A stretch of DNA of 64,000 nt from Methylomicrobium lacus LW14 (lineage in GTDB: Bacteria > Pseudomonadota > Gammaproteobacteria > Methylococcales > Methylomonadaceae), in assembly GCF_000527095.1 (NCBI RefSeq), contig NZ_AZUN01000001.1, positions 434,001 through 498,000 on the forward strand, read 5' to 3'. The position numbers and the translations under genes are program-made. The notes under the pieces are model-generated. The model did no database searches and was not told the origin of the DNA. It worked only from the letters and a program-made list of their open reading frames with translations. Below, piece by piece: positions 52,224-61,385 of the stretch; within the stretch, counting starts at the first letter, position 1; each line of letters opens with the position of its first letter.

Positions 52224-53393
52224 ATGGAATTCAAAGATTATTTAAAAATCCTGGTGCAACACGACGGCTCCGATCTCTATCTGACGGTCGATGCGCCGCC
52301 CGCGGCCAAATTTCAGGGCACCCTGAAACCGTTGGAAAACAGTAAACTGACCAGGGAGCGCATTAAGGAGATTGCCTATAGCCTGATGGACGCCGATCAG
52401 CAAAAGGCCTTCGAGCAGGTGCCCGAACTGAATCTGGCGCTTTCGGAGCCCGGCATCGGCCGTTTTCGGGTTAATATCTTCAAGCAGCGCAACAGCTTCG
52501 CGCTGGTGATCCGCAATATCAAGGTGGATATTCCGAATGCGGACAAGCTCGGCCTGCCGGAGGTCTTGAAAAAAACGATCATGGAAAAACGCGGCCTGAT
52601 CCTGTTCGTCGGCGGCACAGGCTCCGGTAAATCGACTTCGCTGGCCGCCTTGATCGACTATCGCAATACTCATGCGTCGGGCCATATCATTACGATCGAA
52701 GACCCGATCGAATACATCCATCCGCATAAAAAATCGCTGGTCAACCAGCGCGAAGTCGGCGTCGATACGCTGAGCTATGAGGATGCGCTGAAGAATACCC
52801 TGCGGCAGGCGCCGGATGTGATCCTGATCGGCGAAATCCGCAGCCAGGAAACGATGGAGCATGCCTTGGCTTTCGCCGAAACCGGCCATCTCTGTTTGTC
52901 CACCTTGCACGCGAACAATGCGAATCAGGCGCTGGACCGGATCATCAACTTCTTCCCGGAAGAACGCCATAATCAATTATTGCTCGATCTGTCATTGAAC
53001 TTGAAGGCCTTCGTCTCGCAGCGCCTGGTGCCGACCGTCGACGGCAAACGCACGGCCGCGATCGAGGTTTTGCTGGGCACGCAACTGGTTCGCGATTTGA
53101 TTCAAAAAGGCGATGTGCACAGCATCAAGGAAGCGATGGAAAAGTCCGAGAATATCGGCATGCAGACCTTCGACAGCCATTTGCTGCGGCTTTACAAGTC
53201 GGGCGTGATTTCGCTCGAAGAGGCGTTGCAAAATTCCGATTCGCCGAACAATCTGAAGCTGAAGATCAATTTGAGCGAAGGTGTCGGGTCCGCTACGGCC
53301 AAAATGGCGGATTCCAAGGATTCGCAAGGCAGCGGGCTCGGTTCCCTGTCATTGCAGGCGATCCAAACAGAAGCAGAGGAAGAAGAAACCTAA
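52224..53393 (+). CDS. pilU: Type IV pilus retraction ATPase PilU
   Basis: 389 residues, PilT/PilU group. Walker A GGTGSGKSTSLAAL (about 130), Asp box TIEDPIEYIHPH, Walker B LIGEIRSQETMEHAL and His box GHLCLSTLHANN. The N-terminus DYLKILVQHDGSDLYLTVD and the longer C-terminus with an acidic tail point to PilU rather than PilT. No pilT is adjacent. The 3' end overlaps the convergent putA stop by 4 bp. Confidence 0.9.
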   Translation: MEFKDYLKILVQHDGSDLYLTVDAPPAAKFQGTLKPLENSKLTRERIKEIAYSLMDADQQKAFEQVPELNLALSEPGIGRFRVNIFKQRNSFALVIRNIKVDIPNADKLGLPEVLKKTIMEKRGLILFVGGTGSGKSTSLAALIDYRNTHASGHIITIEDPIEYIHPHKKSLVNQREVGVDTLSYEDALKNTLRQAPDVILIGEIRSQETMEHALAFAETGHLCLSTLHANNANQALDRIINFFPEERHNQLLLDLSLNLKAFVSQRLVPTVDGKRTAAIEVLLGTQLVRDLIQKGDVHSIKEAMEKSENIGMQTFDSHLLRLYKSGVISLEEALQNSDSPNNLKLKINLSEGVGSATAKMADSKDSQGSGLGSLSLQAIQTEAEEEET

Positions 53394-56300
53394 AACAGCG
53401 CTTCGGATAACAGGGCCGCATTGCCCCCGATCGCCGCGCTGTTGATGGTGACCGTCTGTTCCGAAGACAGCCGGCGCAGATAATCGGGGCCGCCGGCTTT
53501 CGGGCCGGTGCCCGACAACCCCATGCCGCCGAACGGCTGCACGCCGACCACCGCGCCGATCATGTTGCGGTTGACATAGATGTTGCCGACCCGGGCCCGT
53601 TCGACAAGGGTTTGAATATGGCTCTCGATCCGGCTATGAATTCCCAGCGTCAGGCCGTAGCCTGTGGCATTGATGCTCTCGATCACCTGGGTCAATCGGT
53701 CCGCGCGGTAACGGACGATATGCAGAACCGGGCCGAACACCTCCTGTTCGAGTTGCTCGATGCCGCCGATTTCGATCAGGCTGGGCGGAAAGAAACTGCC
53801 GGCGCGCAAATCGGCAGCTAAAGGGACCTGGTACAGAACCTTTGCTTCCTTCCGCATCCTGCTAAGATGCTCCGCCAGTTGAGCGGCGGCCCGGGCATTG
53901 ATGACCGGCCCGATGTCGGTCGCCGGTTGGCCGGGATCGCCGAGGGTCAGCTCCTGCATCGCGCCGATCAAAAGCTTGATCACTCGGTCCGCGATGTCTT
54001 CCTGAACATACATGACCCGCAGCGCCGAGCAGCGCTGGCCCGCGCTGTTAAAGGCCGAAGTCAGCGCATCCTGGACCAGTTGTTCGACATGCGCCGAACT
54101 GTCCGCGATCATCGCGTTCTGGCCGCCGGTCTCGGCGATCAACGGCACGATGGCCGTCTGCCGTTCGGCCAGGGTCAGGTTGATCCGGCGCGCGGTCGCG
54201 GTGGAGCCGGTAAAGACGACGCCGCCGAGGCCCGGAAAGGTCAACAAATGCTTGCCGATCAAGTCGCCTTCGGCCGGCAGAAATTGCAGGACCTCGCCCG
54301 GAATGCCGGCCCGATGCAGCAGCTGAATGCAGCGCATCGCGGTCAGCGCGGTCTGGGTTGCGGGTTTTGCGATCACGGTATTGCCGGCCGCCAGCGCCGC
54401 AGCGATTTGCCCGACAAAAATCGCGATCGGAAAATTCCAGGGGCTGATGCAGACGATCGCGCCGCGCCCCGTTCGACTCAGAGTATTTTCTTCCCCGGTA
54501 GGCCCCGGCAGCCGGACCGGCTGAGTGAACAGCTTTTCGGCTTCGGCCGCGTAATAGCGGCAAAAATCGACCGCTTCGCGTACTTCGGCGAGTGCATCCT
54601 TGATCGTGCGGCCGCCTTCGCGCACGCACAGCGAGACCAGTTCAAGCCGGTGCGCTTCGAACAGATCGGCCGCTTTTTTCAGATAGGCGCTGCGCGCGTG
54701 TGCCGGATTGCGCTGCCAGTCAGTGAAAGCCTTCAACGCGCCGGCGGCGGCTTTGCCGATGGCATCCGGGTCTGCATGGATCACCTGGCCGATTTGCCGG
54801 CGCTGATCGCAGGGATCGAATACCGGCTGGGGGTGGCCGGGATAAGGCTGGCCGTCGATCAGGGGACAGGCCTCCCAATCGCGTTCGGCCAGCGCGTCGA
54901 GATCGGCCTGTAATTGGATAAGAACTTTGGTGTCACTCAGGTTGATTCCGGCCGAATTCACGCGCTCCTGTCCGAAAAGATCGGCAGGCTGCGCGATCCG
55001 GATAGGCGGCTCCTGCAATCTTGCGACAGGGTCTGCTACGATCTCGTCCACGCTGTAATGCGGATTTTCAACCCGGTTCAAAAACGAGGTATTCGCGCCG
55101 TTCTCGAGTAAGCGCCGAACCAGATACGGCAACAAATCCTCAAAATTGCCGACCGGAGCATAGATTCGGCAGGGCAGGGCGTGATGCCGAGCCAATTGTC
55201 GATAAAGCGGTTCTCCCATCCCGTACAGCCGTTGAAATTCGAAGCCTGTCTGCGCTTTCGCCAGCGTCAGGATCGCCGCGACCGACTGCGCATTATGCGT
55301 CGCGAATTGCGGATAGAAGGCTTCGGGATGGGCTAGCAGCGTTTCCGCGCAGGCCAGATACGACACATCGGTCGCGGTCTTGCGGGTAAAGACCGGATAA
55401 GCCGCCAGTCCCGATTCCTGGGCGCGTTTGATCTCACCGTCCCAGTACGCGCCCTTGACCAGACGGACCGGAATCCGGCGCCGATGCGATTGAGCCAGCG
55501 CGGCCAGCCAGCGGATCACCGGCAGCGCACGCTTTTGATAAGCCTGCACGGCCAGGCCGAAGCCCGGCCAGCCTTCAAGGTCCGGATGGCCGAACACCGC
55601 CGCAAAAATATCCAGCGACATGTCCAGCCGCTCCGATTCTTCCGCATCGACGGTCAGGCTGAGGTTGGCTTGCCGCGCCTGACCCGCCAAGTCGAGCAGC
55701 TTGAGGCTCAGCGCGCCGACCGCGCGTTGTCTTTGCAGCGGTTCGTAACGCGGGCAGAGCGCGGACAGTTTGATCGAAATGCCCGGATTCATGAAGGGGT
55801 CGGCATGTTCGGCAACTTCTGCCAGCTGTGCTATCGCCTGCCGGTAGGCCTCGAAATAGCGCTCGGCATCCTCGGCGGTCAAGGCAGCCTCGCCGAGCAT
55901 GTCGAACGAATAGAGCGCTCCGGTTTCTGTGACAGGTTTTTTGGCCGTAGCCGCGATCGTTTCGGCGAAAACGAAATGCTGCGCCAGCCACTGCATGCCC
56001 TGTTTGGCGGTGGCGCGGATCAACGGCGCGCTGAGCGTTGTGAGCCACGCGCCGCCTCCGTCTCCCAGGTTTTCAATTTGGCCGGTCACCGACAAAGCGC
56101 CGGTCAGCAGTCTGACCCACGGCGTATCATGCAAGGCTTGATGCTGCCCCCAATCGAGCGAGCTCAGTTTGTCCTGCAAAAAAGCATCCTGGGTGGCGGC
56201 ATCGGGGATCCGCAGCAAGGCTTCGGCCATCTCCATCAGCACGATGCCTTCACGGGTATGCAACGGGTATTCATGCAGCAGCGTATCGATCAGCGCTTGC

Positions 56301-56470
56301 CGAGTGCTTTCGGCTCTGACCGCCGCAACCAGCTTGCGGGCCAGCTTCGCGGCGGCGGAGGCGTCATAAGATCGTAAACCCTGAGCCAGCCCGGCGGAAA
56401 TCCGATCTTCATCGGCCAGATAGGCGTCATTGATCGCGGCGCGTAACGCGGGTAACAGATCGGCGTTCAT
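53390..56470 (-). CDS. putA: Bifunctional proline dehydrogenase/P5C dehydrogenase PutA
   Basis: Oxidises proline to glutamate in two steps. 1,026 residues, the short form without an N-terminal ribbon-helix-helix DNA-binding domain, so it should not act as its own repressor. The FAD-dependent proline dehydrogenase barrel is at about 140-460 (VRLVKGAYWDGEIK). The aldehyde dehydrogenase part starts near 530, with ISPWNFPIAIFVGQ, the general base in ETGGQNAMI (near 780) and the catalytic cysteine in NSAGQRCSALR (near 814). No putP is adjacent. Confidence 0.96.
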   Translation of the reverse strand: MNADLLPALRAAINDAYLADEDRISAGLAQGLRSYDASAAAKLARKLVAAVRAESTRQALIDTLLHEYPLHTREGIVLMEMAEALLRIPDAATQDAFLQDKLSSLDWGQHQALHDTPWVRLLTGALSVTGQIENLGDGGGAWLTTLSAPLIRATAKQGMQWLAQHFVFAETIAATAKKPVTETGALYSFDMLGEAALTAEDAERYFEAYRQAIAQLAEVAEHADPFMNPGISIKLSALCPRYEPLQRQRAVGALSLKLLDLAGQARQANLSLTVDAEESERLDMSLDIFAAVFGHPDLEGWPGFGLAVQAYQKRALPVIRWLAALAQSHRRRIPVRLVKGAYWDGEIKRAQESGLAAYPVFTRKTATDVSYLACAETLLAHPEAFYPQFATHNAQSVAAILTLAKAQTGFEFQRLYGMGEPLYRQLARHHALPCRIYAPVGNFEDLLPYLVRRLLENGANTSFLNRVENPHYSVDEIVADPVARLQEPPIRIAQPADLFGQERVNSAGINLSDTKVLIQLQADLDALAERDWEACPLIDGQPYPGHPQPVFDPCDQRRQIGQVIHADPDAIGKAAAGALKAFTDWQRNPAHARSAYLKKAADLFEAHRLELVSLCVREGGRTIKDALAEVREAVDFCRYYAAEAEKLFTQPVRLPGPTGEENTLSRTGRGAIVCISPWNFPIAIFVGQIAAALAAGNTVIAKPATQTALTAMRCIQLLHRAGIPGEVLQFLPAEGDLIGKHLLTFPGLGGVVFTGSTATARRINLTLAERQTAIVPLIAETGGQNAMIADSSAHVEQLVQDALTSAFNSAGQRCSALRVMYVQEDIADRVIKLLIGAMQELTLGDPGQPATDIGPVINARAAAQLAEHLSRMRKEAKVLYQVPLAADLRAGSFFPPSLIEIGGIEQLEQEVFGPVLHIVRYRADRLTQVIESINATGYGLTLGIHSRIESHIQTLVERARVGNIYVNRNMIGAVVGVQPFGGMGLSGTGPKAGGPDYLRRLSSEQTVTINSAAIGGNAALLSEALF

Positions 56471-56583
56471 GGCGTTCTCCCGGGCAGAAAATGGTTTCCG
56501 AAAACAATAACGGGATGAAAAATTTATGATTTAGACTATCATGTACACGATTTCCCTAACTTCACAGCATTAGAGTAAAACGC

Positions 56584-56919
56584 ATGGAAAAGTATCCTGA
56601 TAAAACGTGTTCGATCGATCGTCTGTTGACTCAACCGAGACTCATTGAGGCGGCCAAAACGGGCGTCAAAACCCAACAGCGCCGAGACGGCGTGTACGGC
56701 TGGCCGGGCGAAAACTTTATCCTGGACGGCCAGGAGTTTGTGATCACCGGTTTGGACCGCCAGCGTTTAGGCGATTTGACCGACAAGGATGCGCAGGCGG
56801 AAGGTTTTCCGGATCTGGAAACTTATAAAGGCTTGATCATCAGAATGCATCCCGGCATGGAATGGAACCCGGACAGCCTGGTTTGGGTGCACAGCTTTGC
56901 CGCGCTGGTCGAGGCCTAG
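56584..56919 (+). CDS. ASCH-domain-like protein
   Basis: 111 residues. FILDGQEFVITGLDRQRLGD, DKDAQAEGF and MHPGMEWNPDSLVWVHSF follow the pattern of ASCH/PUA-like domains, which often bind RNA or modified bases. Function unknown. It is divergent from putA and stands alone. Confidence 0.75.
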   Translation: MEKYPDKTCSIDRLLTQPRLIEAAKTGVKTQQRRDGVYGWPGENFILDGQEFVITGLDRQRLGDLTDKDAQAEGFPDLETYKGLIIRMHPGMEWNPDSLVWVHSFAALVEA

Positions 56920-56950
56920 TCCCCGCGCGCAGGATTGATCCGCCGGACGC

Positions 56951-58003
56951 TCAGGAATAACACATTACCCGATTACGCCCGGCCTGCTTACCCCGATAGA
57001 GCGCAATATCCGCCAATTTGACGCTTTCCTCTATCGGGTGTTCGGTTCGATGTTCGCACAGACCGATCGTCAACGTCACCGCATATTCGCTGCCCTCGAT
57101 CTGAAACGTATGCCCCGCCACCGTATCGCGGATTTTTTCGGCCAGCACCCGCGCGCCGCCGATGTCGGTATGCGGCAACAGCAGCAGAAACTCCTCGCCG
57201 CCCCAGCGCGCCAGCGTGTCGTCTTTCCGGAGTTGCCGCTTGATGAAATACGCGACCGCTTTCAGAATCTGATCGCCGGATTCATGTCCGTAATTGTCGT
57301 TGATCTTTTTGAAATGGTCGATATCGACGAAAGCGACCGATAATGTGGTGTGTTCGCGTGCCGCCAGTTTGCCTTGCTGGGTCAAAAAATCGGTCATTCG
57401 GCGCCGATTGTACAGGCCGGTCAAAGAATCGGTATGGGCCTGATTTTCAAGCTCCTGTTCCAGGAAGATCGACGCCAGGCGGAAGTAGTAGCTGATGATG
57501 CACTGCGCGGCAAATGCAATGACGATATTGCTACGCTCGAGCAGTCTGGCCTGCTGATCCGAAAGCGCCGGGTTGAGCGGTTGATCATGGGTATAGAGGC
57601 TGAGCCACAAAAACTCCGCGCCCAGCGCGAGCGAAACAAAAATGATCGCCTTGCCATCGAACTTATTGTTGAACAGCGTGAAAGGAACCGCGGCAAAAAG
57701 ATAATATTGAAAACCGGCCTGCCATCCGAGCGTCGGAACGACCAACAAGGTATGCAAAAATACCTCGACCGTCATCAGCACGATGGCCGAATGGTGCTGG
57801 CCTTGCTGATTCGAGGCCCACGCGCTGATCCACAGGATCGAACTGAAAATATTCAGCAAGGACAAGCCGGGGAATCCCAGCCAATAAAGCAGCGGTATCA
57901 GGGCCAGATGAACCACGATGCCGATATAGCCGACCGAATTGATTACCATAAAAATACGGTAGTTCTGTCGTTCTTCACTACCGTTTCTTATCATCCTGTT
58001 CAT
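56951..58003 (-). CDS. Membrane-bound diguanylate cyclase
   Basis: 350 residues. Residues 15-170 form five to six membrane helices (e.g. VGYIGIVVHLALIPLLYWL). A GGDEF domain follows, with the active site RWGGEEFLLLLP and the I-site RKDD five residues before it. Predicted to make c-di-GMP at the inner membrane with product inhibition. The sensed signal is unknown; no periplasmic domain is large enough to suggest one. Confidence 0.93.
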   Translation of the reverse strand: MNRMIRNGSEERQNYRIFMVINSVGYIGIVVHLALIPLLYWLGFPGLSLLNIFSSILWISAWASNQQGQHHSAIVLMTVEVFLHTLLVVPTLGWQAGFQYYLFAAVPFTLFNNKFDGKAIIFVSLALGAEFLWLSLYTHDQPLNPALSDQQARLLERSNIVIAFAAQCIISYYFRLASIFLEQELENQAHTDSLTGLYNRRRMTDFLTQQGKLAAREHTTLSVAFVDIDHFKKINDNYGHESGDQILKAVAYFIKRQLRKDDTLARWGGEEFLLLLPHTDIGGARVLAEKIRDTVAGHTFQIEGSEYAVTLTIGLCEHRTEHPIEESVKLADIALYRGKQAGRNRVMCYS

Positions 58004-58166
58004 GCCGCTCCTGTTTTTTGATTCCTATTCAGAATTGCCCATCAGAATAGGCGAAAGACTCATCCTGCAATTCCCACTGAACCGATGGGGGTTAACGCGA
58101 GGGCTTATCTTATGTCGCCTTAACGCCTTGTGCAAGCCTGAAGTTCAAAAAATAGGGGCGGAGGGA

Positions 58167-59081
58167 TTAACTTTCCAGCCAGTTTTGCGGTTTTAAATAG
58201 TGCGTATAAAGCTCGGCTTCGGGGCTGCCCGCTTCGGGTTGCCAGTTGTAGCGCCAGTGCGCGGCCGGCGGCATCGACATCAGGATCGATTCGGTGCGCC
58301 CGCCCGATTGCAGACCGAACAGCGTGCCCCGGTCGTAGACCAGATTGAATTCGACATAGCGTCCGCGCCGGTACAGTTGAAACTCGCGCTCCCGCTCTCC
58401 ATACGGCGTGTTTTTGCGCTTCTGCACGATCGGCAGATAGGCCGGTATATAATGGTTGCCGACGCTTTGCATGAATGCAAAGGTTTTATCGAAACCCCAT
58501 TCGTTTAAATCATCGAAAAACAGTCCGCCGACGCCGCGCGTCTCGTTCCGGTGTTTCAGGAAGAAATAGTCGTCGCACCATTTCTTATAAGTGGAATAGA
58601 CCGTTTCGCCGAAAGGTTCGCAAGCTGTCTTCGCGGTCCGGTGCCAATGCAGCACGTCCTCCCTGAACGGATAGAAAGGCGTCAGATCGAAGCCGCCGCC
58701 AAACCACCAGACATCCGCTTCGCCGGGCTTCTCGGCAATCAAAAAGCGCACATTCGCATGCGAGGTCGGCACATAGGGATTCAAGGGATGAATCACCAGC
58801 GAGACGCCCATCGCCTGAAATTGACGGTCGGCCAGCTCCGGACGTTTCGCTGTTGCGGAGGGCGGCAGCTTGAAGCCCGACACATGCGAAAAATTGACGC
58901 CGGCCTGCTCGAATACCGAACCATTCGCCAGCACGCGGGTTCGGCCTCCGCCGCCTTCGGCCCGCTGCCACGGATCCTCGATGAAACGCGCGCCGTCCTC
59001 TTCTTTCTCAAGTGCGGCGCAGATTTGATTTTGCAGGCTTAACAAATAGTCTTTTACGGCTTCAATGTTGTGTGTGTTCAT
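58167..59081 (-). CDS. hemF: Oxygen-dependent coproporphyrinogen III oxidase HemF
   Basis: Aerobic decarboxylation of coproporphyrinogen III in haem synthesis. 304 residues with the family blocks HPLNPYVPTSHANVR, WWFGGGFDLTPFYPF and KKWCDDYFFLKHRNE. Divergent from zur, with a Zur operator starting 51 bp upstream of its start, so zinc control is possible. Confidence 0.96.
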   Translation of the reverse strand: MNTHNIEAVKDYLLSLQNQICAALEKEEDGARFIEDPWQRAEGGGGRTRVLANGSVFEQAGVNFSHVSGFKLPPSATAKRPELADRQFQAMGVSLVIHPLNPYVPTSHANVRFLIAEKPGEADVWWFGGGFDLTPFYPFREDVLHWHRTAKTACEPFGETVYSTYKKWCDDYFFLKHRNETRGVGGLFFDDLNEWGFDKTFAFMQSVGNHYIPAYLPIVQKRKNTPYGEREREFQLYRRGRYVEFNLVYDRGTLFGLQSGGRTESILMSMPPAAHWRYNWQPEAGSPEAELYTHYLKPQNWLES

Positions 59082-59131
59082 GTCTGGGTCGGGTGCGGTA
59101 ATTCGGGGGCTGATCGATTAAAAGGCAATTT

Positions 59132-59148
59132 ATGTTATATTATCACAT
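59132..59148 (+). promoter_or_regulatory. Zur operator between hemF and zur
   Basis: ATGTTATATTATCACAT is a near-perfect dyad around T59140 (one mismatched pair). It contains TGTTATA-n-TATCACA, the core I recall of gammaproteobacterial Zur boxes. It is 25 bp before the zur ATG and 51 bp before the hemF start. Confidence 0.65.
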
Positions 59149-59172
59149 GCTTGTTAGTTTATTCGTCCTCTC

Positions 59173-59670
59173 ATGACTTCGTCATCCGACTCTGTCCCGG
59201 CAAAACATGACCATGCCAAATGCGTCAGCGCCGCCCTGGACACCGCCGAACAACTCTGCGTCGTGCGCGGCGTGCAATTGACGCCGATCCGTCTGCAAGT
59301 ATTGAAACTGATCTGGGAAAGCCACCAAGCGGTCAAGGCCTATGACTTGCTGGACCGCCTCAAGCCCTTGAAACAGGAAGCGAAGCCGGCCACGATTTAC
59401 CGGGCGCTCGATTTTTTGATCGACCAGGGCCTGATTCACCGGATCGAAAGCCTGAATGCCTTCATCGGCTGCAACTGTTCCGGGCAGCAGCACGAGCAGT
59501 TATTGCTGATCTGCAAGCAATGCCTCGAAGTCGAGGAACGCCCGGCGCCTGAAGTGATGAGAGCGCTTTCGTCCGAAATCAAACGAGCGGATTTTACTGC
59601 GCACAGCAAGGCGATTGAGATTCATGGCATTTGCGCCAAATGTTCGAAGGCCCCGAATGCCGGAGGATAA
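59173..59670 (+). CDS. zur: Zinc uptake regulator Zur (Fur family)
   Basis: A 165-residue Fur-family repressor. N-terminal winged helix about 25-100 (LTPIRLQVLKLIWESHQAVKA); KPATIYRALDFLIDQGLIHR is much closer to Zur than to Fur. Two CxxC pairs for the structural zinc: CKQC near 115 and CAKC near 155. A His-rich start HDHAKC is present. It probably represses its own gene through the operator at 59132-59148. No znuABC is adjacent. Confidence 0.9.
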   Translation: MTSSSDSVPAKHDHAKCVSAALDTAEQLCVVRGVQLTPIRLQVLKLIWESHQAVKAYDLLDRLKPLKQEAKPATIYRALDFLIDQGLIHRIESLNAFIGCNCSGQQHEQLLLICKQCLEVEERPAPEVMRALSSEIKRADFTAHSKAIEIHGICAKCSKAPNAGG

Positions 59671-59851
59671 GTTTCGATATTGAATTTTGGTAACTATTCG
59701 CTGTTTGTTCGTAAGTCCTGTTCGTTTCATCTGGGCTACTGCCTAAACCATTTCCCCCAGACACCTGGAAATGAAGATTCATCGCTTTAAGGCCGGTCAG
59801 CTTTTCCATCAGGGCAACGCCCGCGGCAGTGTTCGCCGCGCCGCCCCGGCA

Positions 59852-60198
59852 TCAACTTCGCAAATCATCCTCGTCGACATGGAATTTATGCAGCATGCGA
59901 TGGATTGCGGGCGCAAGCAGAATCCCGCGATAAATAACAAGCCGCTGAACAGCGCGTATCCCGCCGCGAAAATTTTCGCCGGCACCGCCGTCAACGGATT
60001 GACGGGCCCCATGCCGCCCAGGATCATGGACGCCTCCAACAGCGAATCGACCCAGACAAACCCCGCGATGTAACGATACCCCAAAATACCGATGCACAAG
60101 GTCGCCGAAATCAAGCCGGCGGCCATTAACACGGACGCGTCCACCCTCCTGAGAAAAACCACCCTCGAGGCGAGTTTGTCATGCTTTCGTTCGAACAT
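59852..60198 (-). pseudogene. Frameshifted small membrane protein gene
   Basis: Two overlapping minus-strand frames join into one sensible protein if one base is restored near 59920-59926. The first frame starts MFERKHDKLASRVVFLRRVD and reaches GYALFSGLLFIAG. The second continues ILLAPAIHRMLHKFHVDED to a stop at 59852. Without correction the first frame runs on into unlikely sequence. About 115 residues, with hydrophobic segments near 20-40, 50-65 and 75-95. GGGAG before the ATG at 60198 supports the start. Either a real mutation or a sequencing error. It abuts the end of the integron cassettes. Confidence 0.6.
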
Positions 60199-60427
60199 CA
60201 TGGCTCCCGTATGCTTTAACGCCCTCCGAAGTGTAGCAACTGCCAAATTGCCAGGCGTTGTGCAGCCTGACGCCGTAAGACTTTGGCGGGCGGCAAAGCT
60301 CGTGGACAACCATAAATACAGAGTTCGGCGATAGGTTTAATGCGGCCGCAACGGTGCGACGCCATTTCACCGGAGCAAGATAGGGAAAAGCACAGTCAAT
60401 GCTGGCGATGAATTCGGATTCGATCAC
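60179..60427 (-). pseudogene. Truncated cassette gene at the array end
   Basis: Starts with GTG at 60427, just after the core site of the attC at 60435-60500. The first 50 residues (ESEFIASIDCAFPYLAP, VFMVVHELCRPPKS) resemble a small protein family I recall from other integron cassettes. After RPPKS the sequence loses that pattern, and no attC follows. The cassette should end in an attC beginning GCCTAA, and none is found on this strand, so it looks truncated. Confidence 0.5.
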
Positions 60428-60434
60428 GCGGAGT

Positions 60435-60500
60435 GCCTAATGTGTGAACTGAGCGGCCTGCGCGGCTTTTCGCGTAGGTCCGCTCGAATGATGGTTGGGC
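60435..60500 (-). repeat. attC site of cassette 4
   Basis: 66 bp, read on the minus strand: inverse core GCCCAAC (60500-60494), imperfect palindromic arms around GCGCGGC, and core ATTAGGC (60441-60435), a one-base change from GTTAGGC. Cassette 4 begins after TTGGGC, the complement of its inverse core. Confidence 0.8.
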
Positions 60501-60502
60501 GG

Positions 60503-60865
60503 CTAGCGGCCATAGCCCTCGACCATGATCTCTCTGCCAGGCGTAGAGAGTTCAGCCACTTCGGGACCAACAGCGTCCTCGCCGCGAAGCGAAAGCACCA
60601 CTTTTGCTCCGTTGGAAAACGCGAACTCCAACTGTTCGTTTTCCTGGCGAGCAACAGCGATTAAGTGCTGACCGACAAGTGAACAAATCCTGTCGTAGTA
60701 CCCAACATCGTTGGGCCCAAGAGAGCGCCCCTCAGCCAGAACCCGAAGTGGTGCATAGAGGGAAAGCGTATGTGGCTCGAAAATGAACTGCACGTAGTCA
60801 TGGACGAACCTCACCTCGGACAGTGCATTCGTGTTGGCGAGGCGAGCGTAGGTTTTGTCAATCAT
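60503..60865 (-). CDS. Cassette 4 protein, unknown function
   Basis: 120 residues from an ATG at 60865, 7 nt after the core of the preceding attC (start MIDKTYARLANTNALSE). The longer frame to 61099 would run through that attC, so it is rejected. The central part, LVGQHLIAVARQENEQLEF followed by FSNGAKVVLSLRGED, has the strand pattern of small beta-sandwich proteins seen in many cassettes. I recognise no family. The stop codon lies 2 bp before its attC. Confidence 0.75.
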   Translation of the reverse strand: MIDKTYARLANTNALSEVRFVHDYVQFIFEPHTLSLYAPLRVLAEGRSLGPNDVGYYDRICSLVGQHLIAVARQENEQLEFAFSNGAKVVLSLRGEDAVGPEVAELSTPGREIMVEGYGR

Positions 60866-60871
60866 GTTGCC

Positions 60872-60940
60872 GCCCAACGTAGAGGTGAGGGGCGGCTGCC
60901 GGCTTGCTGGCAGGCGTCTCTCTCGACCGCCGGGTTGGGC
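60872..60940 (-). repeat. attC site of cassette 3
   Basis: 69 bp, minus strand: inverse core GCCCAAC (60940-60934) and core GTTGGGC (60878-60872), which are complementary, with palindromic arms around GCCAGCAAGCCGGC. Confidence 0.85.
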
Positions 60941-60956
60941 GCTGAGTATCGAAAAG

Positions 60957-61301
60957 CTACCATTGCCGGACAGCTCCGAGTGCGACGAAGACATGCGGCC
61001 GTAGTTGAAGCACAAAAAGGGCAAGGTTTTCTTGATTGGGGATTGCCACCAACCGCTCACGCCCGGACTGCGACTCAAGTTTGACGTCGAAGTAGCCATT
61101 CAAGGAGAGCTCAAGTCGCTTTTGGCTCCCCTGATGCCAGACCAATGAAAGCTCACCCTCACCTGGGGCCATACGACAGCTTAGATTGTCTTCGCCTGAC
61201 TCGAAACGGAGGCTTACGCCTGCATACTCCCATGGGACGTCACTCGGCGTGACCACGGGGGAACACTCAAAAAAGTAGGCAAGGTCGTCGAGGTCGATCA
61301 T
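60957..61301 (-). CDS. Cassette 3 protein, unknown function
   Basis: 114 residues from MIDLDDLAYFFECSPV at 61301, 15 nt after the core of the preceding attC. The open frame extends to 61367, but that part lies in the attC. Predicted all-beta: YAGVSLRFESGEDNLSC, ELSLVWHQGSQKRLELSL. No family recognised. Its layout of paired strands recalls the cassette 4 product, though I see no clear sequence match. The stop is 16 bp before its attC. Confidence 0.75.
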   Translation of the reverse strand: MIDLDDLAYFFECSPVVTPSDVPWEYAGVSLRFESGEDNLSCRMAPGEGELSLVWHQGSQKRLELSLNGYFDVKLESQSGRERLVAIPNQENLALFVLQLRPHVFVALGAVRQW

Positions 61302-61316
61302 TTTTCGGGAAGCGCC

Positions 61317-61385
61317 GCCCAACGACAAGCTGTGGGGCGCGAGCCGTATCGCGGCGATGCATCCCACACGAGCGACTTGTTATGT
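61317..61385 (-). repeat. attC site of cassette 2
   Basis: 69 bp, minus strand: inverse core ACATAAC (61385-61379), matching the complement of the GTTATGT core that starts cassette 2, and core GTTGGGC (61323-61317). The inner arms pair as TGTGGG/CCCACA. The stop codon of cassette 2 lies within the inverse core. Confidence 0.85.

Noticed and set aside
60865..61099. N-terminal extension of cassette 4 to 61099
   Set aside because: It would run through the attC site at 60872-60940; cassette genes start after the core site, and an ATG is found there at 60865.
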